In this document: positions 32,472 through 42,012 of the stretch, one piece after another | Layout of the letters: each line of letters starts with the position of its first letter | How positions within the stretch are numbered: the first letter of the stretch is position 1 | Assembly (NCBI RefSeq): GCF_007993865.1 | Contig: NZ_VIUH01000012.1 | Coordinates: 1 to 52,315 of the forward strand | Reading direction: 5' to 3' | Source of the DNA: Pseudomonas sp. SJZ079 | GTDB lineage: Bacteria; Pseudomonadota; Gammaproteobacteria; Pseudomonadales; Pseudomonadaceae | DNA: 52,315 nt | Program-made: the position numbers and the translations under genes | The notes under the pieces: model-generated | Seen by the model: only the letters and a program-made list of their open reading frames with translations | What the model was told of the DNA's origin: nothing | The model's database searches: none

Positions 32472-32883
32472 GTTGTTTCCTCCTGGCGCAAGTTAGGCAT
32501 GGCGAACGGGGACAGCCGTTCGCCGGGCAAGCAAGGTAGGACAGTAGGAAAGCGCCTGGACATGACAAACGAATGTCAGGCTGGGGATTTTTATAAGTTA
32601 TTTATTTTCAATCGATTAGGGCCGAAATAGAGCATCCGCTCCAGCCTTTTTCAAGGTGTTGGAGGGCGTCTTGTAACCAGGCAGGAACCCATTTCGCGCA
32701 GCGCGCAAACAACCGAAAGAACGCTTAGATGGCTTCTGTGACTCGACGGTCACATCAAGACCTTATGGCTCGATTTAAGCAGTGGGCCCCAGTCGTGGCA
32801 AGCGCTAATTTCATTAGTGGCCTACCGTTTATCGGGTAGTGAGCTAATGATTGTGACTCGGGCCGAACTGGCCGTCAGTTGCC
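32472..32883. other. Intergenic stretch between phaG and rsuA
   Basis: No gene is seen. The first ~130 bp upstream of phaG are AT-rich (GATTTTTATAAGTTATTTAT region near 32590) and probably hold its promoter. Confidence 0.5.
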
Positions 32884-33576
32884 TCAGAAACAGGCGATCT
32901 CGGCCGCCGTCAGCGCGCGGTACTGACCGGGGGCGAGTCGTTCGTCGAGGACGATTGCGCCCATGCTGATGCGGTGCAGGCCGACGACCTTGTTCTGGAA
33001 GTGGCCGAACATGCGCTTGACCTGATGGTAGCGGCCTTCGCACAGGGTCAGGCGGGCCCGCCGCGGCGCGAGAATCTCCAGTTCGGCGGGCTGGGTGACC
33101 AGGTCCTCAAAGCGAAAGTACAGGCCCTGGGCGAAGGTGGCGATGCAGGCGGGGTCTATCGGTTCTTCGGTCTCGACCAGGTAGACCTTGGGCTGCTTGT
33201 GCAGCGGCGAGGTCGCCCGGCGTGACCACTGGCCGTCGTTGGTGATCAGCAGCAGGCCGCTGGTGTTGAGGTCGAGGCGCCCGGCCAGGTGCAGCTCGTG
33301 GGTGTCCGGCTCGGCGAGCAGGTCGAGCACGGTGCGGTGTTCGGGATGCTCGGTGGCGCTGACCACGCCGATTGGCTTGTGCAGCATGAAGTAGCGCGCG
33401 GCTTTGCCGGTTTGCAGCAGCTCGTCATCCAACTCGACCCGGCTGAACACGCTGACCTCGCTGTGCCTATCGCAGCAGGCCTGGCCGTCCAGGCGGATGC
33501 GTCCGCTGGCTAACAGTTGGCGTACTTCCTGACGGTTGAAGCGGGGCAGGTTGCTGAGAAAGCGGTCGAGGCGCAT
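32884..33576 (-). CDS. rsuA: 16S rRNA pseudouridine-516 synthase-type enzyme
   Basis: A 230-residue RsuA/RluB-type pseudouridine synthase. An S4 domain (about 1-48, MRLDRFLSNLPRFNRQEVRQ) is followed by the catalytic domain with Asp102 in GRLDLNTSGLLL and the C-terminal GRYHQVKRMFGHFQNKVVGLHR. By length and motif it is RsuA, which isomerises U516 in the small-subunit rRNA. It starts 3 nt after the CWC gene stop, so it is the last gene of a three-gene operon with the diguanylate cyclase. Confidence 0.9.
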   Translation of the reverse strand: MRLDRFLSNLPRFNRQEVRQLLASGRIRLDGQACCDRHSEVSVFSRVELDDELLQTGKAARYFMLHKPIGVVSATEHPEHRTVLDLLAEPDTHELHLAGRLDLNTSGLLLITNDGQWSRRATSPLHKQPKVYLVETEEPIDPACIATFAQGLYFRFEDLVTQPAELEILAPRRARLTLCEGRYHQVKRMFGHFQNKVVGLHRISMGAIVLDERLAPGQYRALTAAEIACF

Positions 33577-33579
33577 GGG

Positions 33580-33798
33580 CTAGCGGGCGGTAGCTTCGGT
33601 GTCGCCCGGCGGCAGCGCTTGCGCGCAGCTCGGGCACAGGCAGGCGCGATTGCGCAGCTCGGCCGGCAGGCTGTCGAGCACGCTGGGCTCGATGTGCGCG
33701 GCGAAACACCAGCAGTGCGTCACGGGCGTTTGCGCGTTGGCCTGCGCGCATTGGTTGGGTTGGCCGCAGCGTGGGCAGGTGAGGGCCTGAGCGCTCAT
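33580..33798 (-). CDS. Cysteine-rich CWC family protein
   Basis: A 72-residue protein with CPRCGQPNQCAQ near the N-terminus, THCWCF in the centre and CLCPSC near the end, the pattern of the CWC (cysteine-rich) family and probably a metal site. Function unknown. Its ATG overlaps the stop of the upstream diguanylate cyclase gene (ATGA), and it is followed at once by rsuA, a common Pseudomonas neighbourhood. Confidence 0.85.
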   Translation of the reverse strand: MSAQALTCPRCGQPNQCAQANAQTPVTHCWCFAAHIEPSVLDSLPAELRNRACLCPSCAQALPPGDTEATAR

Positions 33799-35267
33799 GT
33801 GGCGTCCTCGCAGAGGCGGTTACGCCCGGCTTGCTTGGCTCGATAGAGCGCCTGGTCGGCACGGGCGAGCAAGTGGTCGAGCGCATCGCCCGCGCGCAGC
33901 GCGCTCAGGCCGATGCTCACGGTGACCTGCAGGGCGGTGCCGTTGAAGAGGAAGGGGGTCTGCTCGGTTTGCCGGCGAATCTTTTCCCCCAGCTGGTGTG
34001 CCTGTTGCTGCGTGGTGTTCTTGAGCAGTAGGATAAATTCCTCGCCGCCCCAGCGACAGATGATGTCGGACTGGCGCAGGTTGTTCTGCAGCTGCTGGGC
34101 GAAGCCGCGCAGCACTTCGTCACCGGCGAGGTGACCCTGACTGTCGTTGAGCTGTTTGAAGTTGTCCAGGTCGAGCAGTAACGCGCACAGCGGACTCTGC
34201 TCGCGGCGCGACTCCTGGATCGCCTGATTGACCAGCAGATCGAAGCCGCGACGATTGGGTAAGCCGGTGAGCGAGTCGGTGGTGGCCAGGGTGGCGATAC
34301 GCGCTTGATAGCGGCGCAAGGCGATGCTCACCAGGCCGAGCACTACGCCGGTGACCAGCAGGCAGATCAGCAGGTTTACGTAGAGTGAACGACGGATACC
34401 GGCCAGGGCGCCATTTTCCTGTTTGTCGACGAACAAATACCAGTTCAACTCGGGAATAAAGCGCACGTTGAGGAAATGTTCGCGACCCTGTGCCTGGTAC
34501 TCGAAATTGCCGCTCTGCGGCTGTGACTGTGTGGCCTGCAATGCTTCCAGGCCCGGCACTTCGCTGAGCAACTGGCCCGATTGCGCGCCCAGTGGACCAC
34601 CCTTGGCACCCGTGAGGGCGATACGCCCACTGGCGTCGACGAAGAACACGCTGCGCCCGTAGCGCTGTTGGTAGGCGTCGATCAGTTGCACCACCGCATC
34701 CACGGTGAGGCCGACGCCGGTGGCGCCGATAAAGCGCTGCTGATAGTCGAACACCCGGTGATTGATAAAGAAGGTCAGGCGATCCTGGTTGGCCATGTCG
34801 ACGTCGACATTGATCTCGTAGGGCGCCTGCATGTCGCGCACGCGAAAGTACCAGTCGTCTCTCGGTTCGCTGAGCTTGACCTGTTTCAGCACACCCTTGG
34901 CCTGGTAGTAGGTGTGGCTGTTCTCTGAGACGAAGAAGCTGGTGACTGCGCCGTAATGTTCCTGCACCTCGCTGAGGTAGCGGGTCATCTGCGCGGTGTC
35001 CTGCTCGCCGGCCATCACCCAGTCTCGGACGAAGGTGTCGCGCGCCATCATCGAGGCAATCAGCACGGGGCGGACCAGGTCCTTCTGGATTTCCGAGTAG
35101 ACGTTATCCGAGGTTAGCGGCAGTTCGGTGTTGACGATATTGTCGCGCACCGTCTCGAGCGCGGCGTAGTAGCTGGCCAGCGAGGTGGCGAGAAAACCGC
35201 TGCCGAGCAACAGCAGGAGGAACAGCAGCAGGTAGCGCTGGCGATGGATGGGCGGGGTCTGCTGCAT
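33795..35267 (-). CDS. Membrane-bound diguanylate cyclase with Cache sensor
   Basis: A 490-residue inner-membrane enzyme that makes c-di-GMP from GTP. A transmembrane helix at about 13-33, a periplasmic double-Cache-like sensor (about 40-285), a second helix (about 298-320) and a C-terminal GGDEF domain are seen. The active site reads GGEEF (RWGGEEFILL), and the inhibitory site RQSD lies five residues before it, so the enzyme should be active and feedback-controlled. It heads the operon with the CWC gene and rsuA. Its product could act on LapD, encoded 12 kb away, but no specific link is shown. Confidence 0.92.
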   Translation of the reverse strand: MQQTPPIHRQRYLLLFLLLLLGSGFLATSLASYYAALETVRDNIVNTELPLTSDNVYSEIQKDLVRPVLIASMMARDTFVRDWVMAGEQDTAQMTRYLSEVQEHYGAVTSFFVSENSHTYYQAKGVLKQVKLSEPRDDWYFRVRDMQAPYEINVDVDMANQDRLTFFINHRVFDYQQRFIGATGVGLTVDAVVQLIDAYQQRYGRSVFFVDASGRIALTGAKGGPLGAQSGQLLSEVPGLEALQATQSQPQSGNFEYQAQGREHFLNVRFIPELNWYLFVDKQENGALAGIRRSLYVNLLICLLVTGVVLGLVSIALRRYQARIATLATTDSLTGLPNRRGFDLLVNQAIQESRREQSPLCALLLDLDNFKQLNDSQGHLAGDEVLRGFAQQLQNNLRQSDIICRWGGEEFILLLKNTTQQQAHQLGEKIRRQTEQTPFLFNGTALQVTVSIGLSALRAGDALDHLLARADQALYRAKQAGRNRLCEDAT

Positions 35268-35508
35268 GGGGAAAGCCTGGGAATAATGGCCGCTATCCTA
35301 GCCCGGCCTAGCCCGGGATACCAGAATGGCTATGCAGGGCAAGGCTGGCTGCGCTATGCGGCGTGGATGGTTGCCGGACTAACCGCCCGGATCGGTCGCC
35401 GACCTGCTGCGGCTGCAAGTCGAGCGACAATCTCGAACCGGTGTGGCAACCGAGTGGCTTCTAGCGGCTGAGCCGCGCGGGCCGGCGTCAGCCAAGCCCG
35501 CGCGGCCA

Positions 35509-37314
35509 TCAGCTGAGGCTGCCGAGGAAGGCGCGCCATCCGCCAAAGTGGCTGATGTTTACCGCGTCTTCGATGCCGCAGGGCTCGCAGATGAAACCGG
35601 TCTCCCAGCGGCCGTCGGCCAGTTGCACCCGGCCCAGGCCGAGGGGGGCGGGAATGCCGGTGAGGAACGAGCCCAGCTCGCTACTGGGCAGCTCCCAGAC
35701 TTCCACCGCGATAGCTCTGCCGCCCTGGCTGACCCGCAGCATGCCAGGGCGCAACGGTGGGCCGCCGGCCAGGGCATAGAGCTGGTAGTCGGCCGAGCTG
35801 TGGGTGGTTTCGATCAGTCGACCACCGCGTTGCCTGAGTTGCCAGTTCAGCGGCAGGCCATCCAGGTGCGCGCCGCAGACCACCAGGCGGGCGCGGTCGT
35901 TGCGCGCCAGGTTGGCTGGGGCCGTCAGCTGCAAGGCGCGTTCACCGGCCAGCGGCAGGTCGCTGTGGCGCTGCAGGGCATCACTCAGGCTGAGTAGGTA
36001 CTGGTCGGTGAAGGCGCGGCCGAACAGGGTCACGCCCCAGGGCAGGCCGCCCGCCATGAAACCGGCCGGCACTGCGACGGCGGCGTAGTCGAGCATGTTC
36101 ATGAAATTGGTGTAATGGCCCAGGTCGGAATTGCGGGCGACCGGTTCGGCCTGCAGTTCGGCCAGGGTCACCGGGCGCGGGTAGGCCGGGGTCAGCACGC
36201 AGTCGAGCTCGGCCATGATCCGCTCGCACTCGGCCTTGAGCGCCTGCAGGCGGTACTGCGCGCGGAAGGCGTCCACCGCGCTGGTGCCCGGCGCCTGTTC
36301 CAGCACGGCGCGGATCACCGGCAGTACCGCGTCGGGTTGGGCCTCGATCAGTTCGCCGGCGACGCTGTAGCGTTCGGCGACCCAGGGGCCTGCATAGAGC
36401 AGGCGCGCGGCTTCGAGGAAGGGCGTGAAGTCGATCTCGATGGCTTCGCCGCCGAGTGCCTTGAGCCGTTCGATGGTGCTGGCGAACAGCGACGGGCTCT
36501 CCGGGCAGCCGAGGAACTCCAGCTGCTTGGGCACGCCGAAGCGCCAGCCTGGGCGCGGAACTCCGAAGGCGCTGGCGTCATTCCACAGCGGGTTGCCCCG
36601 ACTGTAGGCATCGCGCGCATCCAGCATGGCGGTCAGCGCGAGCAACTGGCTGGCCTCGCGGGCGCTGGCACTGAAGTAGCTGACGCAGTCCAGGGTGCGG
36701 CAGGCCGGTACCACGCCGGCGGTGGAGAGCAGGCCCTTGGTCGCCTTGAGGCCGACCAGATTGTTCAGCGCCGCCGGCACTCGGCCGCTGCCTGCGGTGT
36801 CGGTGCCGAGGGCGAAGCTGGCTACGCCAAGGGCCACGGCCAGCGCCGAACCGGCGCTGGAGCCGCCGGACGGGTAGTCCGGGTGCAGGCTGTTGCGGCA
36901 TGCGCCGTAGGGCGAGCGGGTGCCGTTGAGGCCGGTGGCGAACTGGTCGAGGTTGGTCTTGCCCAGGGGCACCGCGCCGAGGGCGATCAGCTGTGCGACC
37001 AGGGTGGCACTCTGTTCGGGCAGATAGGCAAAGGCCGGGCAGGCTGCGGTGGTGGGCACGCCGGCCAGGTCGATGTTGTCCTTGATGGCGAAGGGCACGC
37101 CGTACAGCGGCAGCTCGGCCGCGGTCTTGCCGTCCAGCGCGGCCAGGTAGGGCTCCAGCTCGGCTTCGCTGAGCAGGTGGATGAATAGGTTGAACTCGGA
37201 GTTGAGCGCCATGGCTTTCTCGCGCAGGGCGAGGATCAGCCGGCGCGGGGTCAGGCTGCCATCGCTGTAGGCGGCTTGCAAGGCGCTCAGGCGCAGGTCG
37301 AATTCGTGCTGCAT
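35509..37314 (-). CDS. atzF: Allophanate hydrolase
   Basis: A 601-residue enzyme hydrolysing allophanate to ammonia and CO2. The amidase-signature domain (about 1-440) has Lys78 (FAIKDNID), Ser152/153 (GGSSAGSA) and nucleophile Ser176 (DTAGSGR). The C-terminal ~150 residues form the allophanate-hydrolase-specific second domain, ending WETGFICEPCGIEDAVNISHFGGWR-type sequence. The ATG at 37314 is the family start; 45 in-frame upstream codons look non-coding. It is the last gene of the guanidine operon, 107 nt after the carboxylase gene; the gap holds the inverted repeat GGTGGATGG/CCATCCACC (37333-37359). Confidence 0.94.
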   Translation of the reverse strand: MQHEFDLRLSALQAAYSDGSLTPRRLILALREKAMALNSEFNLFIHLLSEAELEPYLAALDGKTAAELPLYGVPFAIKDNIDLAGVPTTAACPAFAYLPEQSATLVAQLIALGAVPLGKTNLDQFATGLNGTRSPYGACRNSLHPDYPSGGSSAGSALAVALGVASFALGTDTAGSGRVPAALNNLVGLKATKGLLSTAGVVPACRTLDCVSYFSASAREASQLLALTAMLDARDAYSRGNPLWNDASAFGVPRPGWRFGVPKQLEFLGCPESPSLFASTIERLKALGGEAIEIDFTPFLEAARLLYAGPWVAERYSVAGELIEAQPDAVLPVIRAVLEQAPGTSAVDAFRAQYRLQALKAECERIMAELDCVLTPAYPRPVTLAELQAEPVARNSDLGHYTNFMNMLDYAAVAVPAGFMAGGLPWGVTLFGRAFTDQYLLSLSDALQRHSDLPLAGERALQLTAPANLARNDRARLVVCGAHLDGLPLNWQLRQRGGRLIETTHSSADYQLYALAGGPPLRPGMLRVSQGGRAIAVEVWELPSSELGSFLTGIPAPLGLGRVQLADGRWETGFICEPCGIEDAVNISHFGGWRAFLGSLS

Positions 37315-37421
37315 AGGTCGCGTCCTCTGTTGGGTGGATGGCGTTGTATCCATCCACCAGCGATGCCGAGGCATCGTCAATGGGCCGGCCGGCCGGCCGT
37401 GCGGCCGGTTGGGCTTCTCTG

Positions 37422-40400
37422 TCAGGCTTCTTCGAGCACCACCACGCACTGGCCGGCGCGCACCGGCGAGCCTGGCTGCACGCGGACTTCCCGAACCAGG
37501 CCGTCACGCGGCGCGGTGAGCGGGATCTCCATCTTCATCGACTCGAGAATCACCAGCGTCTCGCCGGCTTTGACTCGGTCGCCGACCGCCACCTGCACCT
37601 GCCAGAGGTTGCCGGCGATATGGCTGTCGATGCCGTGCTGGCCGGCACCGAGGGCAACGTCCTGGCCAATCTCGACTGCCACCTCCTCGCTGTCGAAGTG
37701 CGCCTGGCCAGAGTCGATCCAGCGCTGCCGTTCGGCGGCGAAGGCGCCGCGTTGCTGGTGGCGGAAGGCGGCGATGCCCTCGGCCTCTGCAGCGAGGAAG
37801 TCCTGGTAGTCGGCCAGGTGCAGTTCGCTGTGCTCGATGCGCAAGTCGTAGCGACCGAGGGGGAAATCGCGGCGGATGCGCAGCAGTTCCTCGGCGCTCA
37901 CCGGGTAGAAGCGGATCTGGTCGAAGAAGCGCAGCAGCCAGGGTTTGTCGTCGAAGGCGGCCACTTCGCGGTAGCGGTTCCACATCTGCAGGGTGCGGCC
38001 GACGAACTGGTAGCCGCCGGGGCCTTCCATGCCGTACACGCACAGGTAGGCGCCGCCGATGCCCACCGAGTTCTCCGCGGTCCAGGTGCGGGCCGGGTTG
38101 TACTTGGTGGTGACCAGGCGATGACGCGGGTCCAGCGGAGTGGCCACCGGCGCGCCGAGGTAGACGTCGCCCAGGCCCATCACCAGGTAGCTGGCCTCGA
38201 ATACCGTGCGGTAGACCTCGTCGAGATTCGGCAGGTCGTTGATCCGGCGAATGAACTCCAGATTGCTCGGGCACCAGGGCGCGTCCTTGCGCACCGTGGT
38301 CATGTACTTGTCGATGGCCAACTGGCAGGCCGGGTCGTCCCAGGACAGCGGCAGGTGGACGATGCGCGACGGTACCCTGAGGTCCTGGGCGACGCACACC
38401 GCATCCCATTCGCCGGCGACTATGCCGAGCAGGTCGTTGAGTGCCAGGGTTTCCGGCTGGTAGTGTAGCTGCAGCGAGCGGATGCCCGGAGTGAGATCAA
38501 TGACACCGTTGAGGCTCTTCGCCTCCAGCGCCTGCATCAGCGCATGGCCACGAAAGCGCAGCACCAGGTCCAACTCCGACTCGCCGATTTCCAGCAGCAG
38601 GTGAGTGTCGCCGGACAGGCGGGCGACCAGGCGGCAGTCGCCTTGGCCGATGTCGAGGACGATGGGCGAGGGGAGGGCCGTTATGGCTTTTGTGGAAGGG
38701 GCTTTGGCCGCGATAGGAGCGACAGCATTTTCGCGGCTAAAGCCCCTCCCACGCAGGTCAGCGCACTCAAGGTTCTTGGCTTTGGCCAGTAGTCGTGCAG
38801 CCTCAATGCTAACCGGGGCAAACCTGACTTTATCGCCGGCCTTGAGCTGGCCGAGCTGCCACAGGTCGGCCTCGATGATGCTCACCGGGCAAACAAAGCC
38901 ACCCAGGCTGGGGCCGTCCGGGCCGAGGATCACCGGCATGTCGCCGGTAAAGTCCACCGCGCCGATGGCGTAGGGGTTGTCGTGGATATTCGAGGGGTGC
39001 AGGCCGGCCTCGCCGCCGCTGTCGCGTACCCATTCCGGCTTGGGCCCGATCAGGCGCACGCCGGTGCGGCTGGAGTTGAAGTGCACTTCCCAGGGGGTGG
39101 CGAAGAAGGTGTCGATGTAAGCCTCGGTGAAATATTCCGGGGCGCCGTGGGGGCCGTAGATCACGCGGATCTCGCGCACGGCTGGCAGCGGCTGGCACAG
39201 TTCTGCGGGCAGTTGTGCGCCGGCATGCGCCTCGGCGAGAGGTAAAAGGTGCAACACATCGCCGGCGCGCAGGGCACGGCCGCCGTGGCCGCCGAACTGG
39301 CCGAGGGTGAAGGTGCTCTTGCTGCCCAGGTAATCCGGCACCTGCAGGCCGCCGCGCAGGCACAGGTAGCTGCGCGCGCCGCTGCCGGCGATGGTGCCCA
39401 GGTTGAGGCTGCTGCCTGCCTTGATCAGCAGGGCGGTGTTCATGGGTTGTGGTTCACCGTCGAGCAGCAGCGGAATCACCGCGCCGGTCACCGCCACCAG
39501 TGCATCGGTGTTGAAGCGCAGGCTCGGCCCGCTCATGGTGATTTCCAGGGCGGCGGCGCCTTGTTCGTTACCCAGCAGGCGGTTGCCCAGGCGCAGGGCG
39601 CGGTCGTCCATCGGTCCCGACGGTGGCACGCCGACCGCCCAGTAGCCGAGGCGGCCGGGGTAGTCCTGCACCGTGGTCTGGGTGCCGGCGGCCAGCACTT
39701 CGAAGGTATTGGCGCGGTACACCAGTCCTTCCAGGCAGCGGGTCCAGGGGCTGCCGCTGGCGAAGGGCGCGTTGCGCAGGATCTGCCGCAGGTAGTCGCG
39801 GTTGCTTTCCACGCCATACAGCACGGTGTCGGCCAGGGCCTGGTCCAACGCCAGGCTGGCCTGGTCGCGGCTCGGCGCCCAGGCGATCAGCTTGGCGAGC
39901 ATCGGGTCGAAGTAGGGCGGAATTTCGCAGCCGGCCTCGACCCAAGTGTCGATGCGTAGCGCCTGGCCATCGGCTTGGGGGAACTCGACGGCGGTGAGCA
40001 GGCCAGGGCTGGGCTGGAAGTCGCGGCCCGGGTCTTCGGCGTACAGGCGTGCCTGGATCGCATGGCCGCTGGGATTGAGGCCTTTGCCCAGCTCGCTCAG
40101 CGGGGCCAGGTCGCCGGCCGCCAGTTCGATCATCCAGCGCACCAGGTCGACGCCCCACACCTGTTCGGTGACGCCGTGCTCGACCTGCAGGCGGGTGTTC
40201 ACTTCTAAGAAATAGAAGCGCTCGGCCGCGCTGTCGTAGACGAATTCGACGGTGCCGGCGCTGCGGTAGTTGACCGCCTTGGCCAGCTGGATCGCCGCGG
40301 CGCAGAGTTGTTCGGCCATGCCGGCGGGCAGGTTCGGCGCCGGGGTTTCCTCCAGCACCTTCTGGTTGCGCCGCTGCACCGAGCAGTCGCGCACGCCGAG

Positions 40401-41066
40401 GGCCAGCACCTCGCCGCGACCGTCGCCGAACACCTGCACCTCCAAGTGCCGGGCACGCTGGATGTACTTCTCGATAAATACGCCGGCGTCGCTGAAGTTG
40501 TTCTGTCCCAGGCGTTTGACCGCGTCGAAGGCATCACTCAGCTCCTCGGCCGAGTGGCACACGCGCATGCCGATGCCGCCGCCGCCGGCGGTGCTTTTCA
40601 GCATCACTGGGTAGCCGATAGTTTCACCTGCGCTCAGCGCCGCCTCGAGGCTTTCCAGCAGCTCGGTGCCTTCCAGCATCGGCAACCCGTGCTGCTTGGC
40701 CAGGGCGCGGGCGGTGTGCTTGAGGCCGAACACCCGCAGCTGCTCAGGCGTCGGGCCGACGAAGGCGATGCCGGCCGCTTCGCAGGCTTCGGCGAAGGCG
40801 GCGTTCTCCGAGAGGAAGCCGTAGCCGGGGTGGATGGCGCTGGCGCCACTGGCCTTGGCGATGGCGAGGATCTTCTCCACGACCAGGTAGGTGGTGGCGG
40901 CCGGGCCTTCGCCGAGGCTGTGGGCCTGGTCGGCCTGCTGGATATGCAGGCTGGCGGCGTCGGCCTCGGCGTACACGGCCACGCTGCCTACGTGCAGTTC
41001 ATGGAGAGTACGCAGGATGCGGCAGGCGATGGCGCCGCGGTTGGCGATCAGCAGTGTGTCGAACAT
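37422..41066 (-). CDS. Guanidine carboxylase (urea carboxylase family)
   Basis: A 1214-residue biotin-dependent carboxylase. Order: biotin carboxylase domain (about 1-450, LIANRGAIACRI, glycine loop TAGGGGIGM), KipA-like domain (about 460-765), KipI-like domain (about 800-1010), linker, and biotin carrier domain with the biotinyl Lys in ESMKMEI near the C-terminus. The architecture is that of urea carboxylase. Enzymes of this family sitting behind a guanidine-I riboswitch with two DUF1989 genes act on guanidine, making carboxyguanidine; that is the case here, so guanidine is the inferred substrate. Residues about 772-792, between KipA and KipI parts, come from an in-frame REPIN (38692-38752). 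Confidence 0.9.
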   Translation of the reverse strand: MFDTLLIANRGAIACRILRTLHELHVGSVAVYAEADAASLHIQQADQAHSLGEGPAATTYLVVEKILAIAKASGASAIHPGYGFLSENAAFAEACEAAGIAFVGPTPEQLRVFGLKHTARALAKQHGLPMLEGTELLESLEAALSAGETIGYPVMLKSTAGGGGIGMRVCHSAEELSDAFDAVKRLGQNNFSDAGVFIEKYIQRARHLEVQVFGDGRGEVLALGVRDCSVQRRNQKVLEETPAPNLPAGMAEQLCAAAIQLAKAVNYRSAGTVEFVYDSAAERFYFLEVNTRLQVEHGVTEQVWGVDLVRWMIELAAGDLAPLSELGKGLNPSGHAIQARLYAEDPGRDFQPSPGLLTAVEFPQADGQALRIDTWVEAGCEIPPYFDPMLAKLIAWAPSRDQASLALDQALADTVLYGVESNRDYLRQILRNAPFASGSPWTRCLEGLVYRANTFEVLAAGTQTTVQDYPGRLGYWAVGVPPSGPMDDRALRLGNRLLGNEQGAAALEITMSGPSLRFNTDALVAVTGAVIPLLLDGEPQPMNTALLIKAGSSLNLGTIAGSGARSYLCLRGGLQVPDYLGSKSTFTLGQFGGHGGRALRAGDVLHLLPLAEAHAGAQLPAELCQPLPAVREIRVIYGPHGAPEYFTEAYIDTFFATPWEVHFNSSRTGVRLIGPKPEWVRDSGGEAGLHPSNIHDNPYAIGAVDFTGDMPVILGPDGPSLGGFVCPVSIIEADLWQLGQLKAGDKVRFAPVSIEAARLLAKAKNLECADLRGRGFSRENAVAPIAAKAPSTKAITALPSPIVLDIGQGDCRLVARLSGDTHLLLEIGESELDLVLRFRGHALMQALEAKSLNGVIDLTPGIRSLQLHYQPETLALNDLLGIVAGEWDAVCVAQDLRVPSRIVHLPLSWDDPACQLAIDKYMTTVRKDAPWCPSNLEFIRRINDLPNLDEVYRTVFEASYLVMGLGDVYLGAPVATPLDPRHRLVTTKYNPARTWTAENSVGIGGAYLCVYGMEGPGGYQFVGRTLQMWNRYREVAAFDDKPWLLRFFDQIRFYPVSAEELLRIRRDFPLGRYDLRIEHSELHLADYQDFLAAEAEGIAAFRHQQRGAFAAERQRWIDSGQAHFDSEEVAVEIGQDVALGAGQHGIDSHIAGNLWQVQVAVGDRVKAGETLVILESMKMEIPLTAPRDGLVREVRVQPGSPVRAGQCVVVLEEA
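38692..38752. repeat. REPIN inside the guanidine carboxylase coding sequence
   Basis: Two 22-nt arms in inverted orientation (38692-38713, 38731-38752; two mismatches) flank 17 nt. The arm reads GTGG-A/G-AGGGGCTTT-GCCGCGA, a relative of the REP unit in lhr. The frame stays open and encodes a Ala/Arg/Ser-rich linker. Confidence 0.85.
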
Positions 41067-41152
41067 GGTTGTTTCCCTGCAAAGGGCAGGCGGGCCGTCC
41101 CGCGGTATTCGGTCTGCACCCCGGTCGTCCGGGGCTGGAATGCGGTTTTCTT

Positions 41153-41215
41153 GTAGGAGCCAGCTTGCTGGCGATCAGCGGCGACGCAAAGCATCGCCAG
41201 CAAGCTGGCTCCTAC
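41153..41215. repeat. REPIN A upstream of the guanidine carboxylase gene
   Basis: A perfect 23-bp inverted repeat, arm beginning GTAGGAGCCAGCTTGCTGG, with a 17-nt spacer. It lies in the 300-bp gap between the second DUF1989 gene and the carboxylase gene. Confidence 0.88.
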
Positions 41216-41291
41216 GGGTTAGCGGTGTTATCGGGCTTGTTCTGCAAACACTGCCCGGAGCGGCTCTGGCACAGGCGCAGTAGCCAGCTGC

Positions 41292-41351
41292 GTAGCCCGG
41301 ATGCAATCCGGGGCATGGCGGCGCTGGATTCCCGGATGGCATCCGGGCTAC
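41292..41351. repeat. REPIN B upstream of the guanidine carboxylase gene
   Basis: An inverted pair of 21-nt arms, GTAGCCCGGATG-A/C-ATCCGGG, one mismatch. The arm is the same family as the unit at 2954-2974. It lies 15 nt past the stop of the upstream gene. Confidence 0.88.
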
Positions 41352-41366
41352 GGGGACAACGTCGCT

Positions 41367-42002
41367 TCAGTCCCATACCAGTACCTCGGCCGGGGTCGGG
41401 TTGTAGCCGTTGCACGGGTTGTTCAGCTGCGGGCAATTGGAGATCAGCACGATCACGTCCATGTGCGCCTTCAGCTCGACGTATTTGCCGGCGGCGGAGA
41501 TGCCGTCCTCGAAGGTCAGGCCGCCCTCGGGGGTTACCGGCACGTTCATGAAGAAGTTGATGTTGGCGCCGATGTCGCGTTTCTCCAGGCGGCCGTCGTG
41601 TAGGCTGGCACGCAGGAAGTTGTCGCGGCAGCTGTGCATATGGCGCTTGTCCAGCGCGTACCTGACGGTGTTGCTCTCCTGGGCGCAGGCGCCGCCGAGG
41701 GTGTCGTGGCGGCCGCAGGTGTCGGCCGTGATGCTCAGCAGCGGGTTGCCCAGGTTGGAGTAGAGCACGCTGCCGGTGGTCAGGTAGACGCGCTTTTGCT
41801 TGCGCAGGGTGCGCTGCGGGTCATAGCGCTCGCGCGGGTTGCGCGCGCTGTAGAACAGGGTGTCGACCGCCTGGTTGCCTTGCAGGTCGAGCAGGCGCAG
41901 GGTCTGCCCGGCCTTGACCTCGCAGAGGAAGGGTTCACCGGCGCCGATGGTGGCGCGGTACACGGCGGCTTCCGGGTGCTTGTCGCTTCGGATAAGAGTC
42001 AT
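41367..42002 (-). CDS. DUF1989 protein UAAP2, carboxyguanidine deiminase subunit
   Basis: A 211-residue DUF1989 protein, usually annotated urea amidolyase-associated protein 2. Conserved: [37 protein letters not shown] and [17 protein letters not shown]. The Cys/His residues in the last two motifs are candidate metal or catalytic ligands. In characterised guanidine operons the two DUF1989 proteins form the enzyme that deiminates carboxyguanidine to allophanate; this role is inferred here from order and riboswitch. GAGGG precedes the ATG at 42002; it follows UAAP1 after 10 nt. Confidence 0.9.
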   Translation of the reverse strand: MTLIRSDKHPEAAVYRATIGAGEPFLCEVKAGQTLRLLDLQGNQAVDTLFYSARNPRERYDPQRTLRKQKRVYLTTGSVLYSNLGNPLLSITADTCGRHDTLGGACAQESNTVRYALDKRHMHSCRDNFLRASLHDGRLEKRDIGANINFFMNVPVTPEGGLTFEDGISAAGKYVELKAHMDVIVLISNCPQLNNPCNGYNPTPAEVLVWD

Positions 42003-42012
42003 GGGGCAGCCC

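Noticed and set aside
36115..41156. Long plus-strand frames opposite allophanate hydrolase and the carboxylase
   Set aside because: Products have shadow composition and no motifs; the minus strand carries complete enzymes.
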